Assembly (NCBI GenBank): GCA_963930775.1
Contig: OZ005690.1
Coordinates: 5,130,225-5,194,224, forward strand
Direction of reading: 5' to 3'
DNA from: Cliona cf. orientalis
Taxonomy: Eukaryota > Porifera > Demospongiae > Clionaida > Clionaidae
DNA length: 64,000 nt
In this document: positions 1 through 9,598 of the stretch, piece after piece
How the letters are laid out: each line of letters opens with the position of its first letter
How positions within the stretch are numbered: position 1 is the stretch's first letter
Notes under the pieces: model-generated
Seen by the model: only the letters and a program-made list of their open reading frames with translations
Database searches by the model: none
Told to the model about the DNA's origin: nothing
Made by a program: the position numbers and the translations under genes

Positions 1-592
1 ACTAAAACAATAATAAAAGTCAGTTGAGTTCTCTAGCAGTTTGTCACCATGCAGCCGTATACTTGCTGCCCGTTTGTGGGCGTAGTCCTATATTAGCGCG
101 CATGCGCACCCAGGCAGTGAACCTGCCCCCAGGAAATCCTGGATCCGCCCCTGGCATGGTGATTATGTAGCTAGCTACATCATAGTCGAAGCCACTTTTC
201 CATAAATATCTGTAAATTTAATATATACAGAGGGGTGTGAATTCGTAATTATCATAAAGTGAGTTCTAGCATGAGATAGGGGAATTCCCCTCCCACACTC
301 TCCAACATGTGACTGGTCCAAATCAGCCATAATGGATGGTGAGGGTGTGAGATGTTGAGGACCAGAACACAGCCTCCCACGTATTACCACACACCTAATG
401 CATCCATAATCACAACAGTGGAGTAGATGCACACAGAATATTAACGCAAAAATACACCCACTAATTAATATTATATTGACATGTAAACTTAATTAACTGT
501 AACAATGTAACCATACTGCACTGCACTAATGCTCAGTTCATGGTAAACAATTGCTTGGATTGATCTGATTACCTCAAATTTCTACGTCTTAC
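1..592. other. Window edge, no recognisable gene
   Basis: AT-rich sequence with no coding frame, RNA gene or inverted repeat that I can support. It lies downstream (3') of the coiled-coil exon at 593-709 on the minus strand, so it is either intron or 3' flank of that gene. Confidence 0.4.
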
Positions 593-1331
593 CCGTCTTG
601 AGTCTGCCAGAACTCTCTTTGTCTGAGTGATCTCCAGCTCCTGGGAAAGCACCTTCCTCTCTCCTTCAATACTGGCCCAGCTCAGCTTACCCTGGAGTTC
701 GTCTGCTTCCTGAATTATGAGGATTGGCAAGAACCACACCCACCCACTCTCACTCATGACTAGTCTAGCCAGCTATAGACACCTCCACTACCGTATGGCG
801 GGAAATTTTCGAGGGAGAAAACTTTCACGAATTTCGCGATTTTTCAGCCATCCGCGAAAGTTTTCTCCACGAAATTCTAGGCATGCCACACCCATTATGC
901 GACCAGTTTTAACGTTCCGCGAAAGTTTTCTCCGCGAAATGCTCCTTTCCTACCGATCCGCGAAAGTTTTCTCCCTCGAAAATTTCCCGCTATACGGTAA
1001 TTTCCACATGCACACACTTTATAGTCCTCATAGTCAACAAACTCAAACCAGACTAGCTCATCAACAACTTACATACCTGATCCAATCTCCAACATTTACC
1101 CTGCAAACAATGGGAAATACTACAATCATCACTCTGATCATGATCACAAACTATCAAGCAGCATAGGAATACACAACATTAACACTCTACACATATGAAC
1201 AGTGTTAGGCCTACAACTAGGCATTCAGCCTCCCCAGCAAATAATCTCAACACCAACTACAATGGAGGCCAACTGACTAGCTACTTAGTTAGGACAACAG
1301 TCTGACTTACCCATTGTCGATTCTCTTCCTC
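593..1331 (-). CDS. Partial coiled-coil gene with microexons
   Basis: Three candidate minus-strand exons in one compatible phase. A 21-nt microexon (1311-1331, EEENRQW) is bounded by a ttgcag acceptor and a gtaagt donor. A possible 24-nt microexon lies at 1077-1100 (gtttgcag/gtatgt). A 117-nt exon at 593-709 encodes a charged heptad-like stretch (EADELQGKLS.. ending ADSRR), with acceptor attcag and donor gtaaga. All three lengths are multiples of three and start in phase 0, so the reading frame is kept whether or not the 24-nt exon is used. The composition (E, K, L, Q, R) indicates a coiled coil. I do not recognise the family. The remaining exons must lie to the left of the window or were missed. 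A MITE (789-999) sits in an intron. Seen: splice signals and frame. Inferred: that these belong to one gene. Confidence 0.45.
789..999. mobile_element. TACCGTA-type MITE, copy 1
   Basis: About 211 bp with terminal inverted repeats of about 38 bp beginning TACCGTATGGCGGGAAATTT. The right end is the near-exact reverse complement (..AAATTTCCCGCTATACGGTA). The interior carries more copies of a CGCGAAAGTTTTCTCC motif. The element begins and ends with TA, as expected for a TA target-site duplication (Tc1/mariner-like insertion), but no transposase is present. Related ends occur at 20475, 58707 and 60550. Confidence 0.8.
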
Positions 1332-1831
1332 CTGCAATGAGAGAAAGTGATAAGCATAATACATGTCACTGTAAACAGATAATCATGTAGCTAGCTAGCC
1401 TATAATCATTGTTGAGGAGGGTCTTCACTCATGCACCCAACTGTTTATGCTGCATGGTGTGACTAGGGTGCATGAGTGTGGCAAATCCAGGCCTAGTCCA
1501 CATAACAAAGATACACCTCCATGGAGGAAGAGCATTATGCCCTAATTAGTGATACTTTAGGAAAACCTAATATTAATTTCCAAACATGTAGCCAATAGAG
1601 ACATTGAAGAGGGTGAATAACAAAATAATATTATTATAGCTAATGACTCCAAAATATCCGATTATAATTATTATTAATTTGTACATTTTCATAATAAATT
1701 TAGCTACATGCAAGAGGTAACTAAATTTATCAATAATTCTTGATCACGAAGTATACAGCATTCACAGCTGAATAGCTAAATGGTGGTGTATCCTTGTTTT
1801 GAATTTGCACATGTGGTCAATATGGGTAAGG
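1100..1831. other. Non-coding stretch, mostly intron or upstream DNA
   Basis: Apart from the microexon at 1311-1331 I see no coding frame. AT-rich, with several ATTATTATT runs near 1620-1680. Confidence 0.35.
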
Positions 1832-2888
1832 TACGGTGGCCGAGAAGGGCCATTCCAAACTTCCAATTTCTCCATTTCCATTTCTGAATTGGTCATTTCC
1901 AAATTCGCATTTCTAAAGTTGTCATTTCAAAATCTTCATTTAAACCTTTATTTTAGCCAGCAAGTAGACTACTATGTTTAATAGCTTCTGCGAACTGCGC
2001 GTCTTCGAGCATAGATAGAGCGAGCACTCAAACCAGATAGGACACTGCGTGATACTCCAAATCATATCGGCGCGCGGATTAGGGGGTCAAAGGTCAACAC
2101 TACGTGGTTCTCGATTTCTATTTCTGAATTGACGATTTCCAATCCTGGACATTTCTAATTTGGTAGATTTCCTATTTCATTCTAGCTACATAGCGTTTGC
2201 ATGAACTCTCAAGGAGCTACACAGGGCGCATGCGCACAGGAATGTGAACCTTTGCATGTCCGAGCCCCGCCCCTATCTGTGAAGCACATGGTAGACAATA
2301 TTTAATATCGCCTAGAAGAGCCTTGCTAATGCAATGGTGGTGAAAACAAAATTAATATGAAAATTAGAACGCAAACAGATAGACTTTAATACATAAAATT
2401 AACGGGGATGGGCTGGCTAGGGCTATAATTGTATCGGAAATATATCAAGCCTCGTTCCCAGGCCACACCCAGTTGCACGTTGACTGGGAGTGGCCTGAGA
2501 ACGAGACTAAGATGCACCACAACTTTAGAAATGAAGATTTTAGAAATAGCTATATAAATGCAGGGCAGCGAAGATTTGGAAATCGTTACTTCAGAAACAG
2601 ATATCGACTCGACGAGAACACGTTAGTGTTGACCTTTGACCCCAGACTGCGCGCCAGCATTCGAGTATGACGCGGTATGCTATCTGGTTTCAGTGCTCGC
2701 TGTACCCTCTATCTACGCTCAAAGACACGAAGCTACCATTAAATATAGTATTCTAGCTGCTGACTAAAATATAGGTTTAAGTAAAGATTTTGAAATGACA
2801 ATTTTAGAAATATGAATTTGGAAATGATCAATTCAGAAATGGAAATCGGGAAATTGGAAGTTTGGAATGGCCCTTCTCGGCCACCGTA
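1832..2888. mobile_element. Foldback element FB-A (GAGAAGGGC family)
   Basis: A 1057-bp near-palindrome. Left end TACGGTGGCCGAGAAGGGCC, right end its reverse complement. Flanks are GTAAGG (1826-1831) and GTAAAG (2889-2894), a 6-bp target-site duplication with one mismatch. Both arms are built from degenerate short modules such as AATTTCCATTTCTGAATTGG. A nested hairpin (2447-2507, ends CTCGTTCCCAGGCC / GGCCTGAGAACGAG) lies near the centre. No transposase frame. It shares the terminal CCGAGAAGKGC core with the elements at 37703 and 41897. Confidence 0.85.
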
Positions 2889-2894
2889 GTAAAG

Positions 2895-5390
2895 CTAGTC
2901 CTAATCATCAACATCAACAGATGGAGCACAGTGAAATAACAAAGCACAATGTGCTACAATGTCATGGCTCATTAAAACCCCTCCCTCTGATAAAGACTTA
3001 ATTCTTAGTGTCATGGCTAGGTTTAGTTATGCCACTCATGACAGCCAATGTACTGTACAAAACATGTCCCTCATCATAAAATTAATGTGGAGCATAATCA
3101 CTATGACCCATTAAGAAGCACTATGTATCATAACAATAATAATATTATTATTATCTTACCACATGCTGCTTGTACTCTGGATCATTATATTATACACTTC
3201 CTGCAAAAGGAACAAGAAACACGTACAGCACTCATGTCAGTGTTAGCTGAAGGCATCTCTAGCTACACACACACAGTCTGTATGGGGGGCTAGCCCCTTT
3301 AGCTACAAGAGATTGGTGATGACATGGAGCGATTTGATTGGGCAGTGCTCCTGACAGCAGCGCAATACAGTATAACTCACGTATAGGCATGACACCAGAC
3401 CCTTCCTCTCTTGCGAAGGGGCTGTTCCGGCCTGCCAGACTTAGTCTAACACACACAGTGGTAAGTTGTGCCTCAGACCTGGCACTTCACTCCGGCTAGC
3501 TAGCCTGGGCAGCCATCCCACAGCTAGGAATCAGTTATAGCAATAGGCTAATCCAATAATATATAAAGATGCACCCCCATGGAAGACTAAATTTTGATTT
3601 ATCCATCAGGGAGCCCAATTATTGACTTCAACCATCAAGAACCAATTAAAAAGAGGACTTGACCCCTCCAAGACTAATTAAAATGCAATAAGATAGCTAC
3701 CATGTCATTGGCATGCATGATAACCCCCAGGATTCATTATTGTCTTCATGGTAACCATCTAGATTTCGAATCATTAAAATTGGGCACATACATATCAAGA
3801 TTTCATTTTTTACCCATCAAGAACTCGTTAAAATGGTATAAATTTAGACCCCTCAGAAGCAATTATAGCTCTTCCATGAGGGTGTATTACTATTAAAATG
3901 GAAAAGCCCAACCTCTTCTAATGCAGCTAGCTACTCACTGGAGACTGCACCCAAGCAACATGTAATACCAGATGGAGATAGTGAGTAGCTATACGTATTG
4001 TTAAAGCTATGGTTGGAAAAATTTCAGTGCATGCTATACATGTATGGTACAGTCTGTGGATACTAATAATTACTAGTTTGTGGATAATATTATAATAATA
4101 TTATACTGAATTAATTAGCTGGTCATTCAATAGCTCACTTCAAATCTCGCTTCAAAAACCCACTGGTCCCAAGAAGACAATTTGTTCGCCATTACAGTGG
4201 CCCAGAAGTGCACTCGTTTTGGTCCTCAACTCAATCCTAATTCTGATTCTCTGACTTGATTCTGATTCCCCAACAAGAAACTCTGAGTCATTAGCTAAAT
4301 TGTTTAAAAAGTCCCCTCAGGCTCTGGATGTAATTATCAATCTTCTATGGGTGGGGGTGTATGTATGCCTATTATATAATACAGAAAGCCCATTTGCTGG
4401 TTTTTAGCAAAGCAAACCCTCTCATGTTTTTCAATGTTGCACATGCAATTAATGATGAAAAACATTGGATGGGCTGGATAATATAGTATTACACCACACA
4501 CAATCATTAGCTACATTTCTACGCAAGCATATTAAGCCCTACTAACCAGCAAAAATATTATCATAATAATATTAATACTGCAGTGCACAAGACCACAGAT
4601 TAGTCACTCTATCACAAGGCAAGCCTTGAGACAGAGAGATATAATTTTTGCATATTATGTGGCAAAATAAACTACCCATGCATCAAATGAATTAACAGGA
4701 CTGGATTAAAGTAGCTAGCTGCCATGCTAGTGTGGGGTAACCTCAGTCTAGCTCCCAAAGGAAGGATGAAGTATAGGGATGGCAGGGTCAAAAAGTACAC
4801 AAATGAATGCACAGGAGTGCAGAACCCTCACCACTACATGCATGCATATAATATAGCTGGAAATGTATCGCATGACTCACTGTGTAGACTATTCAATGCC
4901 AGGAGTATTGAAGTACATACCCTGCACCTGAACAGGGTTGTGGTACTACAGTAACTAAACTAGTACCTACATACCCTGAAACTAGCTGTTTTCCTTAGAG
5001 TCAGATCTAAGAGTTGGGGGAAGGCACCTGGCTCTGCCACTACATGTAGCTATATAAACTGAAACGGTTAACCCTCTGTGACATACTTCAACTGAATTAT
5101 GCACTTGCGAGCCACTGCCTGCTTACACTGTCACTGCATCGACAACTGACCAGCAAAGCACAGAATGACAACTTGATCAGTCATGTAGTTGAGGTAGGTG
5201 CCATGTAAACACAGACTGGCAAGTTGCAACAGCTGCACACTACTACACCACTGGGCAGGACTTAACATGACCACTCTTCCTTTATGCTACGTATACCTAG
5301 AATGAGTCTTTTCTCTATGACGACGCTTACTATTTAGCAAATGAGGGTTGCGACGGACGGACGGACAGACGGACAAATATCGCCAAACAA
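2895..5390. other. Intergenic, scattered repeat fragments
   Basis: No gene recognised over about 2.5 kb. A fragment at about 4760-4815 (GGATGAAGTATAGGGATGGC and flank) matches the inverted-repeat MITE seen intact at 44125-44460. A short GACG-rich run occurs at 5350-5376. Small open frames here lack splice support or family resemblance. Confidence 0.4.
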
Positions 5391-5943
5391 CGTAATGTCC
5401 GCACACAGCGCACGTACCCGCGTACGCATGCCCGGAGGTTTTGCCCTAGGGGCGGAGCCCAAGCCCTGAAGTACGAACGTACGAAGTCTCCGGGCGGAGA
5501 AAATTTCCTTAGACCGTTACCTCCGGGGGAGGAGATTTCACCCGGAGGTCCTACCCTGTGACACCGAGCGTGTGCTAACTAGGGATATATTCCCAGAATG
5601 CTAATTCTGGCTTAATACTTTCCATTTATAGCACAAAAATCGATTAGGTAACTTCCCGTTTTGTGCAAAAAATGTGCTGAAGTCATCAAGATTTGAAGTC
5701 CTGCCATGGCTACTACCATATAGCTACGGCTGTACATTGCAGCTCATGAATATTCATGACCACCTTGTAGATTGATTGTAGATCACTAATTACCCTTAGT
5801 CTTATCTCATCTAATAACGATCTAAGGAAATTTTCTCCGCCCGGAGACTTCGTACGTTCGTACTTCTGGGCTTGGGCTCCGCCCCTAGGGCAAAACCTCC
5901 GGGCATGCGTACGCGGGTACGCGCGCTGTGTGCGGACATTACG
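5391..5943. mobile_element. Foldback element FB-D, GC-rich arms
   Basis: A 553-bp inverted-repeat element. The left arm starts CGTAATGTCCGCACACAGCG and the right arm ends with the reverse complement. Arms of about 140 bp include CCCGGAGGTTTTGCCCTAGG and the palindromic GTACGAACGTAC. Flanks CGCCAAACA and CGCCAAAAT suggest a 9-bp duplication with two mismatches, as for Mutator-like elements. This is weaker than for the element at 7994. No transposase. Confidence 0.75.
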
Positions 5944-6049
5944 CGCCAAAATTTGACCTTCCAATTAACCTGGCTACTCAGTAGGTGTCAAGCATTCTAT
6001 AAAAGCAGGGTGGCAGCATGAGCAACACACAGTATTCATATGAACTTCA

Positions 6050-6285
6050 AAGCATCCAACTACCACTTCAACTCATCAAGGACATCGACTCATCAAGGAC
6101 ATCAACTCTTCAAAGACTTCAAAGGACTACCACACTCTTCGCTGCAATCAAGGACATCAACTCTTCAAGGACTACATCACTCTTCACTGCAATCAAGGAC
6201 ATCGGTTCATCAAGGACATAGACTCTTCAAGGACATCGACACTAGCTACTACAAGGACTACATCACTTCACTGCAATCAGCCTAA
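6050..6285 (+). repeat. Short imperfect tandem repeat
   Basis: Repeats of about 21-24 bp built on ATCAAGGACATCGACTCTTC and ACTACATCACTCTTCACTGC. All three plus frames stay partly open because of the periodicity. It immediately precedes the integrase relic. Whether it was its 5' untranslated or coding part cannot be decided. Confidence 0.5.
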
Positions 6286-6289
6286 TATT

Positions 6290-7467
6290 ATGGCCACAGT
6301 ACAGGAGTACGATGACATTTTGCGATACAAAACAAGCATTTCAAACAAATACCGATCTGGCCTTAGCGAGAATGAAAAAAGAAATATAAGAGATAAGGCT
6401 TCGAGGGAGGTCCTGCCGCAACAGGCTACACTATGCATTATTTACAGTATCCGATGTCATTTGAAAAGCAATAATTATACCTACATGCAGGTACATTGTT
6501 GAGAACAACCTACTCTTTGTTGAGGTTATCGACCAAAAAGTTGACCTGGTGCGAAAGCGTCGAGTGATTGTGAACGAGGAGGAAAAAAAGCGGATTTTAA
6601 GAATGTGCCACGATGGCATTGACGGAATGCACTTTGGTAGGGACAAAACCTATGGCAAGGTATTAGAAACTTACTTATATCATCATACACAAGATAATAT
6701 GTTTCTTCTCCCCAGATTGTAGACGAGTTCTACTGGAAAGGAGTCCATGGAGATGTGCAAGAATATTGCAAGCGGTGTGAAAAGTGCCAACGCACCAATC
6801 GTGTCCTGCAGAGCTTCATCCGATACCCGTGACCAAGGTCTGGCACAGAGTTGGCATAGATCTTGTTGGTCCTCTACCTGAAACTAAGAAGGGCAACAAA
6901 TACATAATCACTCTTAATGATTATTTTTCAAAGTGGCCAGAGGCTGCACCTATTCCATCAAAAGAGGCAACATGTAGCTATTGCTCACTTTTTGTTGGAA
7001 ACGTTTTGCAGACACGGATGGCCCAAGTATGTCCTCTCAGACCAAGGTCGAGAGTTTGTAAATGGGATCAACTCCACCCTTTTTGAGATGATGGGAGTTA
7101 AGCAATGCGTGAGCAGTGCTTACCTTCCCCAAACGAATGGCCTGGATGAGAGGCTAAATCAAACCCTTGTGACGACTTTGAAGAAGGTGGTGGACGCTTG
7201 CAGTGCAGATTGGGATGAGCATATTTCTGCAGCTTTATCCCTTCTTCTTCATGTACAACCGCCAGCCTCGAAAAGCAGTCAGCCTAACAATGACTGAGTG
7301 GGAAGATTGTGAAGAATCTGAGGAGGAAGACTCTGAGGATACAGAGGCCGTGATTGAGAAGCTTCTTGCAATAAGAGAAAATTGCCACCTTAAAGCCAAG
7401 GCAAATATTGATGCTGCCCAGGAAAAGCAGAAGAAGCAATACGATAGCAAGCACAATGCACTGAAGG
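6290..7467 (+). pseudogene. Broken intron-containing retroviral-type integrase gene
   Basis: Related to Ty3/Gypsy-derived integrase-like genes (KRBA2/GIN-like class; naming is tentative). The first piece begins MATVQEYDDIL. An H2C2 zinc motif follows (..CHDGIDGMHF.. then ..YCKRCEKCQR), then a DDE core with D in RVGIDLVGPLPE, D in VLSDQGREF and E in NGLDERLNQ. The tail is acidic and rich in E, D and K. An intron at about 6660-6717 (gtatta...ccccag) splits the zinc motif, and a gtaagt donor follows the last piece at 7468. Frame changes occur near 6785-6820, near 6970 and near 7235, so no intact product is possible. Introns argue that this was a host-type or spliced gene rather than a raw retroelement copy. 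Seen: motifs, frame breaks, splice-like sites. Inferred: the ancestral gene class. Confidence 0.75.
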
Positions 7468-7619
7468 TAAGTTAATGTAACTATATATGTCATAATTCTC
7501 ATTTGATTATAATATTTATGTTGACTCATGCTATCCTTGGAGTGTTCTTGACTTGCATGTGGGAGAAAGTAATGTTCTCCCTATCCATAATTTTTATATT
7601 ATTATTGACTATTTATGAT

Positions 7620-7800
7620 CCCCATGCTACTCAAAAAGCAAGCGTAGGGATGTATAGTGGTTGTGATTATCTCTTATCCCTAAAGATCTTGTTTGTGTAC
7701 TTTTTGGCATTGCCATCCCTACTAATTCACCCTTCAATTTTATTCAATTGTTTTTACACTTGTTTCTGTTCTTTTTTATATTGCATGAGTGCAACTATTA
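7620..7800. repeat. Half copy of inverted-repeat MITE
   Basis: GCAAGCGTAGGGATGTATAG through CTTGTTTCTGTTCTTTTTTA matches the right half of the palindromic element at 44125-44460. The left half is missing. It precedes the repeat at 7860-9430, as it does in the second locus at 44.3-45.8 kb, so the two repeats moved or were duplicated as a block. Confidence 0.65.
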
Positions 7801-7859
7801 TTATTATTATTATTATTATTGATTTGATTTACACACCACAATAGGTGCAGCAGTAAGGT

Positions 7860-9430
7860 ACATTAGATTAAATTATTATTAGTTAACTAAATCCTAGGAC
7901 AAAAGTATAGATGGGAGATGCTGAAATTCGCGCGTGCGCATAAAAGTAGTAGCCACGCCCCTCGTTAACTTGCCTAGTGCATAGCCGATAAAGGGTCCTA
8001 CATATTTTAGTGTAAAATAGAGTTTTATCCCTAGAGTAACTCATGGGACGATTTTACACCAGCAAAACCTAGAGTAACTCATGGGACGATTTAACACCAA
8101 TACAACCTAGAGTAACTCATGGGACGATTTTACACCAGCAAAATTAGTGTAAAATCCTGAGTATTTATTGTATGCCAAGCATATTATAAGGGAGGATTTA
8201 CACCACATCAAAATGAAGGGGCTTACTCATGTAAAATTCTCCCATATAAGTTACCTCTGCTATATAGCTATAAGGGACGATTTTACACCAGTTGCCACCA
8301 CAGGTACTGAAGTGGTGTAAAATCACGCCATATAATACTGATGGCTAACAGTAACTGGAGCAAAGATTTACATGTGACCTTTGACCTCACTTAAAATTCT
8401 CCCATAATAATAAGAATGTACATCCATACTCTACTAAAACTTTAAGTGTGAACTTTGACCTGGTGTAAAATGCTCCCTTGTATATAGCCACTGAATCCAG
8501 ACTCAGGTGGGTTTTTAAGTGTGTTCCGAATGCTCGTCCCATGAGTTACTCGAGGTTTTGCTGGTGTAAAATCGTCCCATGAGTTACTCTAGGGATAAAA
8601 CTCTATTTTACACTAACCGTTCTACAGGACCCCGATAAAGCCGATGAGACTCTAGTACTAGTATAGCTATTATTGATTTTATCGACTATCTTTGTCACTG
8701 CTGACACTGAGTACTGAGCTGGCTGTTATACCGATTGCAGAGGGTCGTGCCGCGCCCGTACGTTGAGGCCTCGAGTCTCCATATCCCAGCGCAGTATTAG
8801 CGCTGCACACGCTAGTCTCTAGCTAGGTTCGCTTTATCGCGCTCGCGCTGGCCTAGCTCGCGCGGGAGAGCCTGGCGCTAGGCTATGGCTAGCTAGGCTA
8901 AGCTAGCTTGGTTCGAGGCGCTAGCTAGCTAGCTGGCTTGCTAGCGGCGGTTCCGCGCGCCGCTGACTACCGTCACATGACTTCACCATGGCAACACATT
9001 ATGAGCATGCGCATTAGATTACAAAAATGGCGTATCAGACACACCCCCTATCTTTAACGCGCCGTACACACCCACCATTACGTGACTGTAGAGATAACGC
9101 AAAACTTGCGAGCCACTGCACTGCGGGCTACAAAATAGAGTGGATTTATATGAGAACCAAGGTGAGAGGCCCAGAGAGTCTTGAGTTAGCCCTGGAAATG
9201 AGAAAGAAAGAAAGAATAAGAAATATTGCTATTTTTTTGAACATCTGGTTCTGGCATATATAATTGAGTTGATGAATGATCTTGGTCTTGTTGGATAGAT
9301 AATTTGCTATAGATTCTGATTTTGACACATAGAAATTTCAAAAATTTACCTGTTTTGAGATATTTGGATTTTTGTAATGTATTACATATAATGGAGTATC
9401 CGTGCCATCCCTACTTATAGAGTCTACCGA
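7860..9430. repeat. Dispersed ~0.9 kb repeat, copy 1 (interrupted)
   Basis: Sequence from about 7910 to 7993 and from 8632 to 9430 aligns by eye with 44500-45790, for example CACATGACTTCACCATGG, GAACATCTGGTTCTGGCATA and CCATCCCTACTTATAGAGTC. This copy is interrupted by the foldback at 7994-8631. A small open frame at 9027-9263 lies wholly within it and is not supported as a gene. Confidence 0.7.
7994..8631. mobile_element. Foldback element FB-C, Mutator-like (9-bp TSD)
   Basis: A 638-bp non-autonomous element. The right terminus in reverse is GGTCCTGTAGAACGGTTAGT and the left is a diverged form (GGTCCTACATATTTTAGTGT). The perfect 9-bp flanking duplication CCGATAAAG (7985-7993 and 8632-8640) is the hallmark of Mutator-like elements. 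The left arm holds three tandem copies of CTAGAGTAACTCATGGGACG followed by ATTTTACACCAGC. The right arm has these in reverse. The homologous repeat at about 44600 has the unoccupied site. No transposase. Confidence 0.9.
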
Positions 9431-9598
9431 CTCTATGATGCATAGATTTGTTGGTGATTATACTACAACTATAATAATTCACTAGCTATAACGCTAGATA
9501 ATAATACGACTAGCTATGACAATTATGTGGGTATGTACATGTACAAATTATGACTGGCGGCAAGTGTAGTAATGCGTGTTGTGTGACAAAATTTTTCA

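Noticed and set aside
7503..7844. 113-codon hydrophobic plus-strand frame
   Set aside because: Lies over a MITE half copy and an (ATT)n run. The homologous repeat at 44 kb does not keep the frame.
9027..9263. Small plus-strand frame
   Set aside because: Falls in the dispersed repeat 7860-9430 and is not conserved in the copy at 45 kb.
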